From Staphylococcus kloosii (GTDB taxonomy: Bacteria > Bacillota > Bacilli > Staphylococcales > Staphylococcaceae), in NCBI RefSeq assembly GCF_003019255.1, contig NZ_CP027846.1, positions 1 to 64,000 of the forward strand: a DNA stretch of 64,000 nt, in the 5' to 3' direction. Made by a program: the position numbers and the translations under genes. This document shows positions 13,557-21,816 of this stretch, piece by piece (positions within the stretch are counted from its first letter, which is position 1; each line of letters begins with the position of its first letter). The notes under the pieces are model-generated. The model was not told the DNA's origin, ran no database searches, and worked only from the letters and a program-made list of their open reading frames with translations.

Positions 13557-15659
13557 TTAATTTCGATTGCTTGGATCGTTAGGATCACTTGGGTTGCTTG
13601 GTTTATCAATGTTCGGTGCTTGTTCATGACCAGTTTGTTCACTACTTGAGTCTTGATCTTCGCTACCGTTCTCTTCACTGTTGTTAGAATCATTATTATC
13701 TTGATTATCTTTGTTTGTTAATTCATGTTGTTCTTTACGAATGTCGTCATAAGATTTACCGTATTTTCCTTCTTGGAAATCAGAATCTTCTTCATTAGCA
13801 ACTTTCGCATCATCGTAATTAACTTCTGGTAATACACCATCGTAGAATAATGATCTAATTTGTTCAGCAACCAATGTTTCTTCAGTAAGCAATGTTTTCG
13901 CAATTAATTCTAATTGAGATTTGTGTTCTAATAAGATTTCTTTCGCACGTGCGTATTGTTCTTTCACGATGCGTTGAACTTCTTTATCGATTTCATATGC
14001 AATTTGGCCAGAATATTCTGCTTCGCCTTGCATATCTTTACCTAAGAACACTTGACCACCGCTACCACTAGAGAATTGTAATGGTCCAAGTTTTTCACTC
14101 ATACCGTATTCAGTAACCATCTTACGTGCAATTTGTGTAGCACGTTCAAAGTCATTTGATGCACCTGTTGATACTTCATTAAAGTTAATATCTTCAGAAA
14201 CACGGCCACCAAGCAGACCACAAATTTTATCTAGTAACTCTGGTTCAGTCATTAAGAAGCGATCTTGTTTTGGTAACATCATCGCATAACCACCGGCTTG
14301 TCCACGTGGCACAATTGTAACCTTGTGAACGACTTCGGCTTCGTCTAACACCATACCAATAATTGTATGTCCTGCTTCATGGTGAGCAACGATATTTCTT
14401 TCTTTTTCGGAAATAACACGTGATTTTTTAGCTGGACCAGCGATTACGCGGTCTGTTGCTTCTTCAATATCACGCATGTCGATTTTTTTCTTACCTTCAC
14501 GTACAGCAATTAATGAAGCTTCGTTTAATAAGTTTTCTAAATCTGCACCAGAGAAGCCAGGTGTTCTTTGAGAAATTGCTTTTAAATCTACTGTTTCATC
14601 AAGAGGTTTGTTTCTAGCGTGAACATGCAGAATTGCTTCACGGCCTTTAACATCTGGTCGACCAACTTGTATTTGTCTGTCGAAACGTCCAGGACGTAAT
14701 AATGCTGGGTCAAGGATGTCTGGTCTGTTAGTTGCGGCAATCATAATGATACCTTCATTTTCACCAAAGCCATCCATTTCAACTAGTAATTGGTTAAGCG
14801 TTTGTTCACGTTCATCGTGTCCGCCACCAACACCTGCACCACGTTGACGTCCAACTGCATCAATTTCATCTATGAAAATGATACAAGGCGCATTTTTCTT
14901 AGCATTTTCAAATAAGTCACGTACACGGCTGGCACCAACACCAACAAACATCTCAACAAAGTCTGAACCACTGATTGAGAAGAAAGGCGTACCTGCTTCA
15001 CCAGCTACGGCACGAGCTAATAAAGTTTTACCTGTACCTGGAGGTCCTACTAATAGCACCCCTTTAGGAATACGTGAACCCATTTGTTTAAATTGCTTGT
15101 TATCTTTTAAGAAGTCCACAATTTCGATAAGTTCTTGTTTCTCTTCATCTGCACCAGCTACATCAGAGAAGCGTACACGTTTTTTCTGACTGTCGTACAT
15201 TTTAGCTTTGGATTTACCAAAGTTCATCATACGACCGCCACCGCCGCCACCTTGTGCTTGGCTTAAGAAGAATATAAACAACAACGCGATAATTAATACT
15301 GGAATTAATGTAGTTAATATACTTACGAATACGCTTTGTTTTTCTTCTTCTTTAACTGTAAATTTTAAATCATGTTGTTTTTGTGCTGTATCTGTAATTT
15401 TTTCTAATTCTTTATTGTTGTTATATAGAATAGTTGAAGAATAATCTTCACCTTTATCGGTTTTACCACTCACCATATAAACATTTTGCTCTGGTTGTAT
15501 TTTTAGTGATTTTAACTCACCTTTATCAAGTTGTTTCACAAATTGATTATAAGTAAGCTTCTTCGGCATATTGCCATTTCCATTGAGCCATGAAAATAAA
15601 CCAAAAATTATAACGCCAATGATTGCGATTACTAGCACATTGCGAAAGGCTTTCTGCAT
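13557..15659 (-). CDS. ftsH: ATP-dependent zinc metalloprotease FtsH
   Basis: This membrane-anchored AAA+ protease degrades misfolded membrane and short-lived regulatory proteins. Two membrane segments (about 7-25 and 111-133) flank an extracytoplasmic domain. Walker A GPPGTGKT is at 205-212, Walker B IFIDEID near 261-267, the second region of homology near 309-328, and the zinc motif HEAGH at 427-431. The 700-residue chain ends in an acidic, Asn/Ser/Pro-rich tail of about 55 residues that looks disordered. GGAGG nine bases before the ATG supports the start. As in other Firmicutes it follows tilS-hpt, with a 250-bp gap that probably carries its own promoter (an extended -10, TGTTACAAT, is visible). 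Confidence 0.98.
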   Translation of the reverse strand: MQKAFRNVLVIAIIGVIIFGLFSWLNGNGNMPKKLTYNQFVKQLDKGELKSLKIQPEQNVYMVSGKTDKGEDYSSTILYNNNKELEKITDTAQKQHDLKFTVKEEEKQSVFVSILTTLIPVLIIALLFIFFLSQAQGGGGGGRMMNFGKSKAKMYDSQKKRVRFSDVAGADEEKQELIEIVDFLKDNKQFKQMGSRIPKGVLLVGPPGTGKTLLARAVAGEAGTPFFSISGSDFVEMFVGVGASRVRDLFENAKKNAPCIIFIDEIDAVGRQRGAGVGGGHDEREQTLNQLLVEMDGFGENEGIIMIAATNRPDILDPALLRPGRFDRQIQVGRPDVKGREAILHVHARNKPLDETVDLKAISQRTPGFSGADLENLLNEASLIAVREGKKKIDMRDIEEATDRVIAGPAKKSRVISEKERNIVAHHEAGHTIIGMVLDEAEVVHKVTIVPRGQAGGYAMMLPKQDRFLMTEPELLDKICGLLGGRVSEDINFNEVSTGASNDFERATQIARKMVTEYGMSEKLGPLQFSSGSGGQVFLGKDMQGEAEYSGQIAYEIDKEVQRIVKEQYARAKEILLEHKSQLELIAKTLLTEETLVAEQIRSLFYDGVLPEVNYDDAKVANEEDSDFQEGKYGKSYDDIRKEQHELTNKDNQDNNDSNNSEENGSEDQDSSSEQTGHEQAPNIDKPSNPSDPNDPSNRN

Positions 15660-15912
15660 GCGTCATTTCCTCCTACTTCAATAATAAAACTAACAAAAAT
15701 TGTAACACAATAGTACATTTAAAGGCTAGTATTTCAACTTTAGTGTTGCGCTTACAACCCTTGTTACTTTAGTTTTTTGAATTCTAATGTTTAAACAAAT
15801 TATTCCCATAATCTATGTAATACTTTTATTATCTCATGCCCTTAAAGTTAATTTTACTAAGGGGTGAATATCTAGTATATAACATCATCATTAAAGGTTA
15901 AATTGACTTGCT

Positions 15913-16452
15913 TTAATTTGAATAAATTTCTGGTTTTAAAGTACCGATGTAAGGTAAGTTACGGTAAAGTTCTTTGTAATCTAAACCATATCCAACTACA
16001 AATTCATCAGGTATCTTCTTACCTACATATTTTGCCTCGATATCCGCTTTACGACGATTTGGTTTATCCAATAACGTCACAATTTCTAATGACTTAACAC
16101 GACGAGATTCTAACAACTCGGTGATTGATTTTAATGTTGTTCCTGTTTCAAGGATATCTTCAATAATCAATACATCTTTACCTTCAATTGATGAACTCAA
16201 GTCTTTTAAAATTTGTACTTCACCAGTAGATTCTGTCCCACCATGATAGCTTGATACATCCATAAAATCGATTGATAAGTGAGTATCAATACGTTTAATT
16301 AAGTCAGTCATAAACATAATTGAACCTTTTAAGATACCAATACAAACAAGTGGTTTATCTTGATAATCTTTTGTAAGTTGCTTCCCTAAATCTTTACAAA
16401 TTGATTGTATATCCTCTTCTGTAAGTAAAACTTCTTTCAAATCATCATGCAT
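15913..16452 (-). CDS. hpt: Hypoxanthine-guanine phosphoribosyltransferase
   Basis: It salvages hypoxanthine and guanine with PRPP to IMP and GMP. The PRPP-binding motif DVLIIEDILETGTT and the conserved LLDKPNRRKADI and FVVGYGLDY are present. The protein has about 179 residues from the start MHDDLKEV. An upstream in-frame ATG (16464) would add MNLE, but it abuts the Shine-Dalgarno-like GGGAG, and the shorter start fits the family. The gene overlaps the end of tilS by a few bases. The tilS-hpt pair, together with ftsH, is a conserved Firmicutes neighbourhood. Confidence 0.96.
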   Translation of the reverse strand: MHDDLKEVLLTEEDIQSICKDLGKQLTKDYQDKPLVCIGILKGSIMFMTDLIKRIDTHLSIDFMDVSSYHGGTESTGEVQILKDLSSSIEGKDVLIIEDILETGTTLKSITELLESRRVKSLEIVTLLDKPNRRKADIEAKYVGKKIPDEFVVGYGLDYKELYRNLPYIGTLKPEIYSN

Positions 16453-17743
16453 TTCCAAGTTCATCTCCCATATTTTTTATCTTCATTGCTTGTTTATAAC
16501 TTTCCTTTATAAATAAAGTGCCAACTGCAATAATTTCGTTTTGATTATTGATAATGACAGGTAATTGATTGCGCTCATCAGCTCTAACTTTATGATCAAT
16601 CAACAATCTACTTACCTTTTTATGACCTTCTACACCATTTAGCTTAAACTTATCGCCGTCTTTTCGCGTTCGTACAGTTAATGGGAATTGATGTTGTGGC
16701 ATTGCTTTATTTATCTCGATGTTGTAATGCCCAAATTGGTACATGTCTGGTTGTGTTATCGTCACATTTCTTAATTGCTGGCTATAATTTGCCATTATAA
16801 TAAATTTATCATATGCAATATGAATTATCCATTTTTCCGACGAATATAATATTGATTGGCTAACGTTTTCACGTAATTGACGGAACCAATCGTTATAAGT
16901 TTTTTCCGGAAATACTAATTCAGTGTGCAATTTCTGTAAAGCCACGTCGAGCACGGTTATTTGTAAAGCTTGATCCAATGCATTGAATTCAGACCTTGAA
17001 ATAAACAACGGTGCCGTTAACTCATCGTTACTGCTAGTTTGTAAAAACGCTTGAGCCCTTGCTTGTAGATGTAGTAGTTGTTCATCATGCCATGCCTTTA
17101 ATTTTAACAATTGTTGCGAGTTAAGTTGAGCATTTTGTTCAATTGCTGGTAGTATGCGATTACGAATATCATTACGGACGTAGTCATTTTGGTTATTTGT
17201 TTCGTCCTCATAAAATGGTATCTGATGTTGATTTTGATATTGTTGAATATGTTGTTTTGATACATTGAGTAATGGACGTACAATCTTGTAGCCTTCTCTC
17301 CAACTCACATCAGCTATGCCTAAACTACTACGTGTCGATTTACCAGTCATTATGCGATAGAAAATCGTTTCTATTTGGTCATCTTGATGATGCGCAGTTA
17401 TCAATACATCGCCATTTAATATTTTCATTTGCTTATCAAACCACTCATAGCGTAGATGTCGCGCTTCATTTTCGATACTTTTACCTTTATCTACTATATG
17501 GTTTAGGTTCAACGTTTTAGTATGTAAGGGAATATCTAAATCTCTGCAATATTGTTGAATAAACTGTTCTTCTTCGTTTGATGCAAGTCGTAATCCGTGA
17601 TTAACGTGTAAACAAGTAAGTTTTCTATAACTGGTTTTCAAAGTAGTATTTAATAAATGTAGTAATACCATGCTATCGACACCTGTTGATACCGCTAAAA
17701 CGACATGACTATTGTCATCCCACTCAGTTGTATTAACTTCCAA
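16445..17743 (-). CDS. tilS: tRNA(Ile)-lysidine synthase
   Basis: It converts C34 of tRNA-Ile(CAU) to lysidine so that AUA is read as isoleucine. The N-terminal PP-loop reads VSTGVDSM (residues 18-25) in place of the textbook SGGxDS, a form I recall from S. aureus TilS. It is followed by HVNHGLR and TAHHQDDQIETI, and the C-terminal TilS domain has RTRKDGDKFKLNG. The length of 432 residues is normal. This is a divergent gene compared with its neighbours, as is usual for TilS in staphylococci. It starts 185 bp after the S1-domain gene and its terminator, so it probably has its own promoter, and it overlaps hpt. Confidence 0.95.
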   Translation of the reverse strand: MEVNTTEWDDNSHVVLAVSTGVDSMVLLHLLNTTLKTSYRKLTCLHVNHGLRLASNEEEQFIQQYCRDLDIPLHTKTLNLNHIVDKGKSIENEARHLRYEWFDKQMKILNGDVLITAHHQDDQIETIFYRIMTGKSTRSSLGIADVSWREGYKIVRPLLNVSKQHIQQYQNQHQIPFYEDETNNQNDYVRNDIRNRILPAIEQNAQLNSQQLLKLKAWHDEQLLHLQARAQAFLQTSSNDELTAPLFISRSEFNALDQALQITVLDVALQKLHTELVFPEKTYNDWFRQLRENVSQSILYSSEKWIIHIAYDKFIIMANYSQQLRNVTITQPDMYQFGHYNIEINKAMPQHQFPLTVRTRKDGDKFKLNGVEGHKKVSRLLIDHKVRADERNQLPVIINNQNEIIAVGTLFIKESYKQAMKIKNMGDELGNA

Positions 17744-17815
17744 TATTAATCCCTCCTCACAACAACTTTCACGACAAATTCAATTACTTTTATTATGCTG
17801 AACTGAATTTCTCAA

Positions 17816-17852
17816 TAAAAATAGACTGTTTCCTTCAATCAAGAAACAGTCT
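17816..17852 (-). terminator. Rho-independent terminator after the S1-domain gene
   Basis: A perfect 10-bp stem AGACTGTTTC / GAAACAGTCT is followed on the minus strand by ATTTTTATT. It separates the divIC-side operon from tilS-hpt. Confidence 0.85.
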
Positions 17853-17927
17853 GTGATTGTTAACATTAAAGATACCTGTAAATGTTACAAATTAACTTTA
17901 ACTTATAGTGTAAACTAAAAATTTATA

Positions 17928-18326
17928 TTAACGTCTAGCTCCGCGTCCACCGCGTCTAGACTCAGTTTGACGTTTAATAGAAGTTAGTTTATCTTCGCTA
18001 TCTTTTAAGAAGTTATTTAGTTTTTTCTCAAAATCTTCTGGTTTAGGTTGCGCTTGTTTATGACTCGGTTTATTTTGAGGTTTACGAGGTTGGTCTTTTG
18101 CTTTCTTAATAGAGAGGCTGATCTTACCATCATCAGCGATTGTAAGTACTTTAACTTCAACAACATCCCCTACAGATAAATGATCTTCTACGTTTTCAAC
18201 ATAGTTATCTGCCACTTCACTTATGTGAACTAAGCCACTTTTCCCCTCAGGTAGCTCAACGAATGCGCCGAACTTTTTAATACCAGTGACTTTACCTTTA
18301 AGCTTATTTCCTACTTCGATTGACAT
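17928..18326 (-). CDS. yabR: S1-domain RNA-binding protein (YabR family)
   Basis: This 132-residue protein has one S1 domain at about residues 5-75 (KLKGKVTGIKKFGAFVEL and SGLVHISEVADNYV). A basic, Pro/Lys/Gln-rich linker follows, and the C terminus ends in RRGGRGARR. It resembles B. subtilis YabR and the general stress or translation-associated S1 proteins of Firmicutes. A role in binding RNA or the ribosome is likely but not proved. It follows divIC in the conserved order divIC-yabR-tilS. The Arg/Gly tail may add non-specific RNA binding. Confidence 0.9.
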   Translation of the reverse strand: MSIEVGNKLKGKVTGIKKFGAFVELPEGKSGLVHISEVADNYVENVEDHLSVGDVVEVKVLTIADDGKISLSIKKAKDQPRKPQNKPSHKQAQPKPEDFEKKLNNFLKDSEDKLTSIKRQTESRRGGRGARR

Positions 18327-18424
18327 ATTGTAAATAAATCCTCCCGATTTGATTCGATTTTACCCTTATTATATTCCTGTTCGCTCAATTTAACAATAGT
18401 ATTTGAATTAAATAAAAAAAATCT

Positions 18425-18823
18425 TTATTTATCTTGTTTGGATCCTTTTTCTTGCTGTTTTGACTTGTCTCCCGGCAATTTAAATATTACTTCACCATCA
18501 TTACTTAAGTAGTAATCATCTCGGGCAACTTTTTCTATATAATCTTTATTATTTAAGTTATTGAGTTCTTCTTTTAACGCTAATTCTTCATCTTGTTGCT
18601 TTTGATATCTTTGCTCTTTATGTTGTCTTTCTACAGTTGCTTCGTCATTGCTTTTCATTTGTGTGACAAGCATGATTGAAAGAATGATGATAATTGCTAC
18701 TAAGATACCGCCAAACAAAGTAACTCTTCTGCGTACAACTTTACGTCTCATACGTTGTTGCTGCTTCTTCTTATTTTCGGCAGAAGTAAAAGTATTGCCT
18801 ATATTTTCAACTTTTTTACTCAT
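18425..18823 (-). CDS. divIC: Cell division protein DivIC (FtsB-like)
   Basis: This bitopic septum protein forms a complex with FtsL and DivIB in divisome assembly. The 132-residue chain has a basic cytoplasmic N terminus. One membrane helix lies at about 32-54 (VTLFGGILVAIIIILSIMLV). A predicted coiled coil follows (KEQRYQKQQDEELALKEELN), then the short domain YIEKVARDDYYLSNDGEVIFKLP. The Lys/Gln-rich C terminus is probably flexible. It lies 18 bp after rqcP in the same operon. The order mazG-rqcP-divIC-yabR matches B. subtilis. Confidence 0.95.
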   Translation of the reverse strand: MSKKVENIGNTFTSAENKKKQQQRMRRKVVRRRVTLFGGILVAIIIILSIMLVTQMKSNDEATVERQHKEQRYQKQQDEELALKEELNNLNNKDYIEKVARDDYYLSNDGEVIFKLPGDKSKQQEKGSKQDK

Positions 18824-18840
18824 AGCTTGTCACCTCCTCT

Positions 18841-19104
18841 TTATGATTCACTTATCTTCTCTTCTTTTATTAGCTCATACATGCCCTTAGCATTTTCTTT
18901 AGTGGCATGTTCACTTAAACCAGTAACTTTTATTGTAATTACTTTTTGACCAAATTTAATAATCAGTTCGTCATCAACTTTAACATCTGTGCCTGCTTTT
19001 GCCGTAGTTCCATTAACTGAAATACGACCTTGATCACTAATTTCTTTTGCTAAAGTACGACGTTTTACTAATCTGGAAACTTTGAGATATTTATCGAGTC
19101 TCAT
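18841..19104 (-). CDS. rqcP: S4-domain ribosome quality control protein RqcP
   Basis: This 87-residue protein is essentially one S4 RNA-binding domain (MRLDKYLKVSRLVKRRTLAKE, residues about 1-60). B. subtilis RqcP (YabO) works with RqcH on obstructed 50S subunits during C-terminal alanine tailing; the same role here is inferred from family and context. Older annotation calls it a heat-shock protein 15-like protein. The start overlaps the 3' end of the preceding methylase/MazG gene by about 14 bp, indicating coupled translation. Confidence 0.92.
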   Translation of the reverse strand: MRLDKYLKVSRLVKRRTLAKEISDQGRISVNGTTAKAGTDVKVDDELIIKFGQKVITIKVTGLSEHATKENAKGMYELIKEEKISES

Positions 19105-20290
19105 CGTTTTCTCCTCCTTGTTCTAAATAGCGTCTTAACGCTTCTTCATCTAACGTCATATTTTTTGTTTTATCATACATTTTCAAGAAATATTGCGCAA
19201 ATACTTTCTCGAATTTAACGCGTTCTTTTTTACCTTCTTGTGCCTTAGCATCTGCCCATATAGCATTTAAGTCTTCTATATTTTCCGCTTCTTGATCCCC
19301 AAAAATATGTGGGTGTCTGCGAATCATTTTATCTACCAAGCTATAAACGATTTCATTGATATCGAAATAGCCTTCTTTTTTACCAATACTTGCATGTAAT
19401 AGTACTTGTAATAAAATGTCTCCTAGCTCTTCTATCATATGCCAGTCATCTTCATTATCAATTGCTTCGAATAACTCGAATGATTCTTCTAATAAATAAC
19501 GTTTTAATGAATCGTGTGTTTGTTCTCTATCCCATGGACAGCCGTCATTATCATCTACAAGTCTATCTATGATATGAGTAGCATATTTAAAGTCGCTATA
19601 ATAATGTTCACTTGCCGTATCTTTAGGTATAAGCACACTTGATAAATTAGTAAACGCATCTGTATGGTGATCTAATTCATAAAGTGGTGTTGCAATGACT
19701 TGAGCATTTCTTCCACGTGCGCCATTTACAATATAAACTTCATGATCATCTTGGTACGTTTCCATTAACGTTACCTTTAAATCACCGGCAACCATGGAAC
19801 TATATACTTGTGTAATTAACACGTGATTACGTTTGTTTAATTGTTCAGCCACAAGTGATGTTGCATCTAGCAAAGTAAAACCATCATTAGGGTCTATAGC
19901 AACGGCTTCAAAAACATCATCAATAAAACTTTTTCCACCTAAAACTTCTACCTCTAACTCCTCGTGTTCTTGCGCGTAATCTAATAATAGCGCCGTTGTT
20001 GTTTCAGCTACACGTGGATGTCCCGGAACTGCGTATACGACCTCTTGTTCTTGAGCTAAAGAGACTAATTGTTGAACAATCTCTTCATATACCGCTTCAA
20101 AAGAATCATTTGCTTCATAGATGTCATCAAAGCTATAAAACGTTAACAAATCTGATAATTCATTAATCACAGGATGTTCTTTGGTACGTGTATAGACTAT
20201 CGTCTGTTGTTGTAAAAACTTGTATATCCCCAACGGCAATTCATCTAAACCATAGTTACCAAGTCCAACAATTGTAATTTTATGCGTCAT
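19091..20290 (-). CDS. Tetrapyrrole-methylase-like / MazG pyrophosphohydrolase fusion (YabN)
   Basis: This 399-residue two-domain protein has an N-terminal SAM-dependent tetrapyrrole methylase fold (KITIVGLGNYGLDELPLGIY and YAVPGHPRVAETT, about 1-215). The C-terminal MazG-type NTP pyrophosphohydrolase has CPWDREQTHDSL, the EELGD metal-binding stretch and RRHPHIFG. The same fusion (YabN) occurs across Firmicutes. MazG is expected to hydrolyse non-canonical or excess NTPs. The substrate of the methylase half is unknown. Its start overlaps the upstream flippase-like gene by 4 bp, and its end overlaps rqcP. Confidence 0.93.
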   Translation of the reverse strand: MTHKITIVGLGNYGLDELPLGIYKFLQQQTIVYTRTKEHPVINELSDLLTFYSFDDIYEANDSFEAVYEEIVQQLVSLAQEQEVVYAVPGHPRVAETTTALLLDYAQEHEELEVEVLGGKSFIDDVFEAVAIDPNDGFTLLDATSLVAEQLNKRNHVLITQVYSSMVAGDLKVTLMETYQDDHEVYIVNGARGRNAQVIATPLYELDHHTDAFTNLSSVLIPKDTASEHYYSDFKYATHIIDRLVDDNDGCPWDREQTHDSLKRYLLEESFELFEAIDNEDDWHMIEELGDILLQVLLHASIGKKEGYFDINEIVYSLVDKMIRRHPHIFGDQEAENIEDLNAIWADAKAQEGKKERVKFEKVFAQYFLKMYDKTKNMTLDEEALRRYLEQGGENDETR

Positions 20291-21816
20291 TCGTGTTTAC
20301 CTCTCTTTAAATGATAAATCTTATCTCCTAGTGGTAGATGTTTTAGCTCTCTATATTTAAATAAATTCATCCATATTATAGCACTGACCATCACAATAAT
20401 GCCTGCCAGAGCAGAAATTAATAATTCAAGCAAACCAGTTAGTCTTCCAGTAGTTGGAATAATCCACAACACGAATTGGACTGCAAGACTCATAAGTATC
20501 ATAGCGCCAATTAATTTTAGTATAAACGTTTGTAGCCCTGATAACTGGTAAAACTTTTTGATATTTACGTGCAAAATTATAACTGTAACGACCAATGAAC
20601 CTACCGTTGCTATACTAGCACCTAACATTTGTATATGCGGTATAAGTAAAATATTGAGGCAAGCCTTAATTATTATACCTACGATGCAACTAATAAAAAT
20701 CATTTTTTCTTGGTTCATTACTTGTAAAAGTGACATCTCCATCATAATTAAAGAGACACAAATTACCGTTAACATATACACTGCAAGCGTGAATGTCTCG
20801 CTATTATTTTCAAAAAACACTCTGTTTAATACTGGCAATAAATTAATTAACCCAATACCTGCTGCAGTACTAATAAGCAACGTGATTTTTAATGACGCAT
20901 TAGTATAACGATTCATTAGTACAATTTGTTTATTATTTTTGGCATCTGTCAGTAATGGAATTAATACAAAACAAAATGTAGTCGTAACGATTAAGCCCAT
21001 TTGAATAAATGATGCGCCTCTATCATAGACACCTTTGCTAGAAATCGCATGTTGAAAGTCTAGCCCGTTCAATGTAAGTGCATGAATAACCGTAAAACTA
21101 TCGACAACCTGCCATAAAATGACAATAAGCTGACTGACAGCAAAGACGATAATTGCCAAAGTTAGCTTCTTCCATTCTATCGCCTTATTTTTTTCTGCCA
21201 TACTAAAAGGTTTATGCAGTGTTAAATAAAGACTAGAAGCTAAAAATCCGAAACCTGAACCTAGAATAGCTAACGTACCTGCCGCATAAATCGACCAATC
21301 TCTATAGGCAAACAAAGCAATTGCTATCATAATAATCACAACACGTAAAAACTGTTCTACAACTTGTGAAATGGCAGGAACATTCATTTCTTGCTTACTT
21401 TGATAATAGCCTCTTAATACACCTAACGTACTAAAAAATAGAAAGCTAACACTTGCAGCGCTTATCATCGGGGCTAAATTAGCATCACCCATAAATTGAG
21501 CAATCCATTTTGCACATATAAATAATATTAAGAAAAAGCCAATGCAGACATATTGTAATTTAACTAATACTGAAGCAAATTTGGCGTCGTTACGTCCTGT
21601 ACCAAATGTTTGGGTTAATGCACTAGGTATAGCGTTCATCGATAAGATAACACCTAATGCTACTATTGGATATATTTGCTGATAAGCATATAAACCTGAA
21701 TCACCCAGTACATTTTGATAAGGTACGCGATAAATAGCACTTAAAATCTTCACAACTATTAATGCTATTGTCAGTACAATGACACCATTAAATGCCGTAG
21801 TAGTCTTAGACTTCAT
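20287..21816 (-). CDS. Polysaccharide flippase-like membrane protein (SpoVB/YabM family)
   Basis: This 509-residue polytopic protein has about 13-14 hydrophobic segments, typical of the MOP superfamily (MATE/Wzx/MurJ-like). It begins TTAFNGVIVLTIALIVVKILS and carries family stretches such as PYQNVLGDSGLYAYQQIYP. In B. subtilis the positional counterpart is YabM, a SpoVB paralogue. Transport of a lipid-linked cell-envelope precursor is the likely role, but the substrate cannot be read from sequence. It overlaps mfd by 11 bp and the MazG fusion by 4 bp, so it sits in the pth-mfd-yabM-yabN-rqcP-divIC operon. Confidence 0.9.
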   Translation of the reverse strand: MKSKTTTAFNGVIVLTIALIVVKILSAIYRVPYQNVLGDSGLYAYQQIYPIVALGVILSMNAIPSALTQTFGTGRNDAKFASVLVKLQYVCIGFFLILFICAKWIAQFMGDANLAPMISAASVSFLFFSTLGVLRGYYQSKQEMNVPAISQVVEQFLRVVIIMIAIALFAYRDWSIYAAGTLAILGSGFGFLASSLYLTLHKPFSMAEKNKAIEWKKLTLAIIVFAVSQLIVILWQVVDSFTVIHALTLNGLDFQHAISSKGVYDRGASFIQMGLIVTTTFCFVLIPLLTDAKNNKQIVLMNRYTNASLKITLLISTAAGIGLINLLPVLNRVFFENNSETFTLAVYMLTVICVSLIMMEMSLLQVMNQEKMIFISCIVGIIIKACLNILLIPHIQMLGASIATVGSLVVTVIILHVNIKKFYQLSGLQTFILKLIGAMILMSLAVQFVLWIIPTTGRLTGLLELLISALAGIIVMVSAIIWMNLFKYRELKHLPLGDKIYHLKRGKHE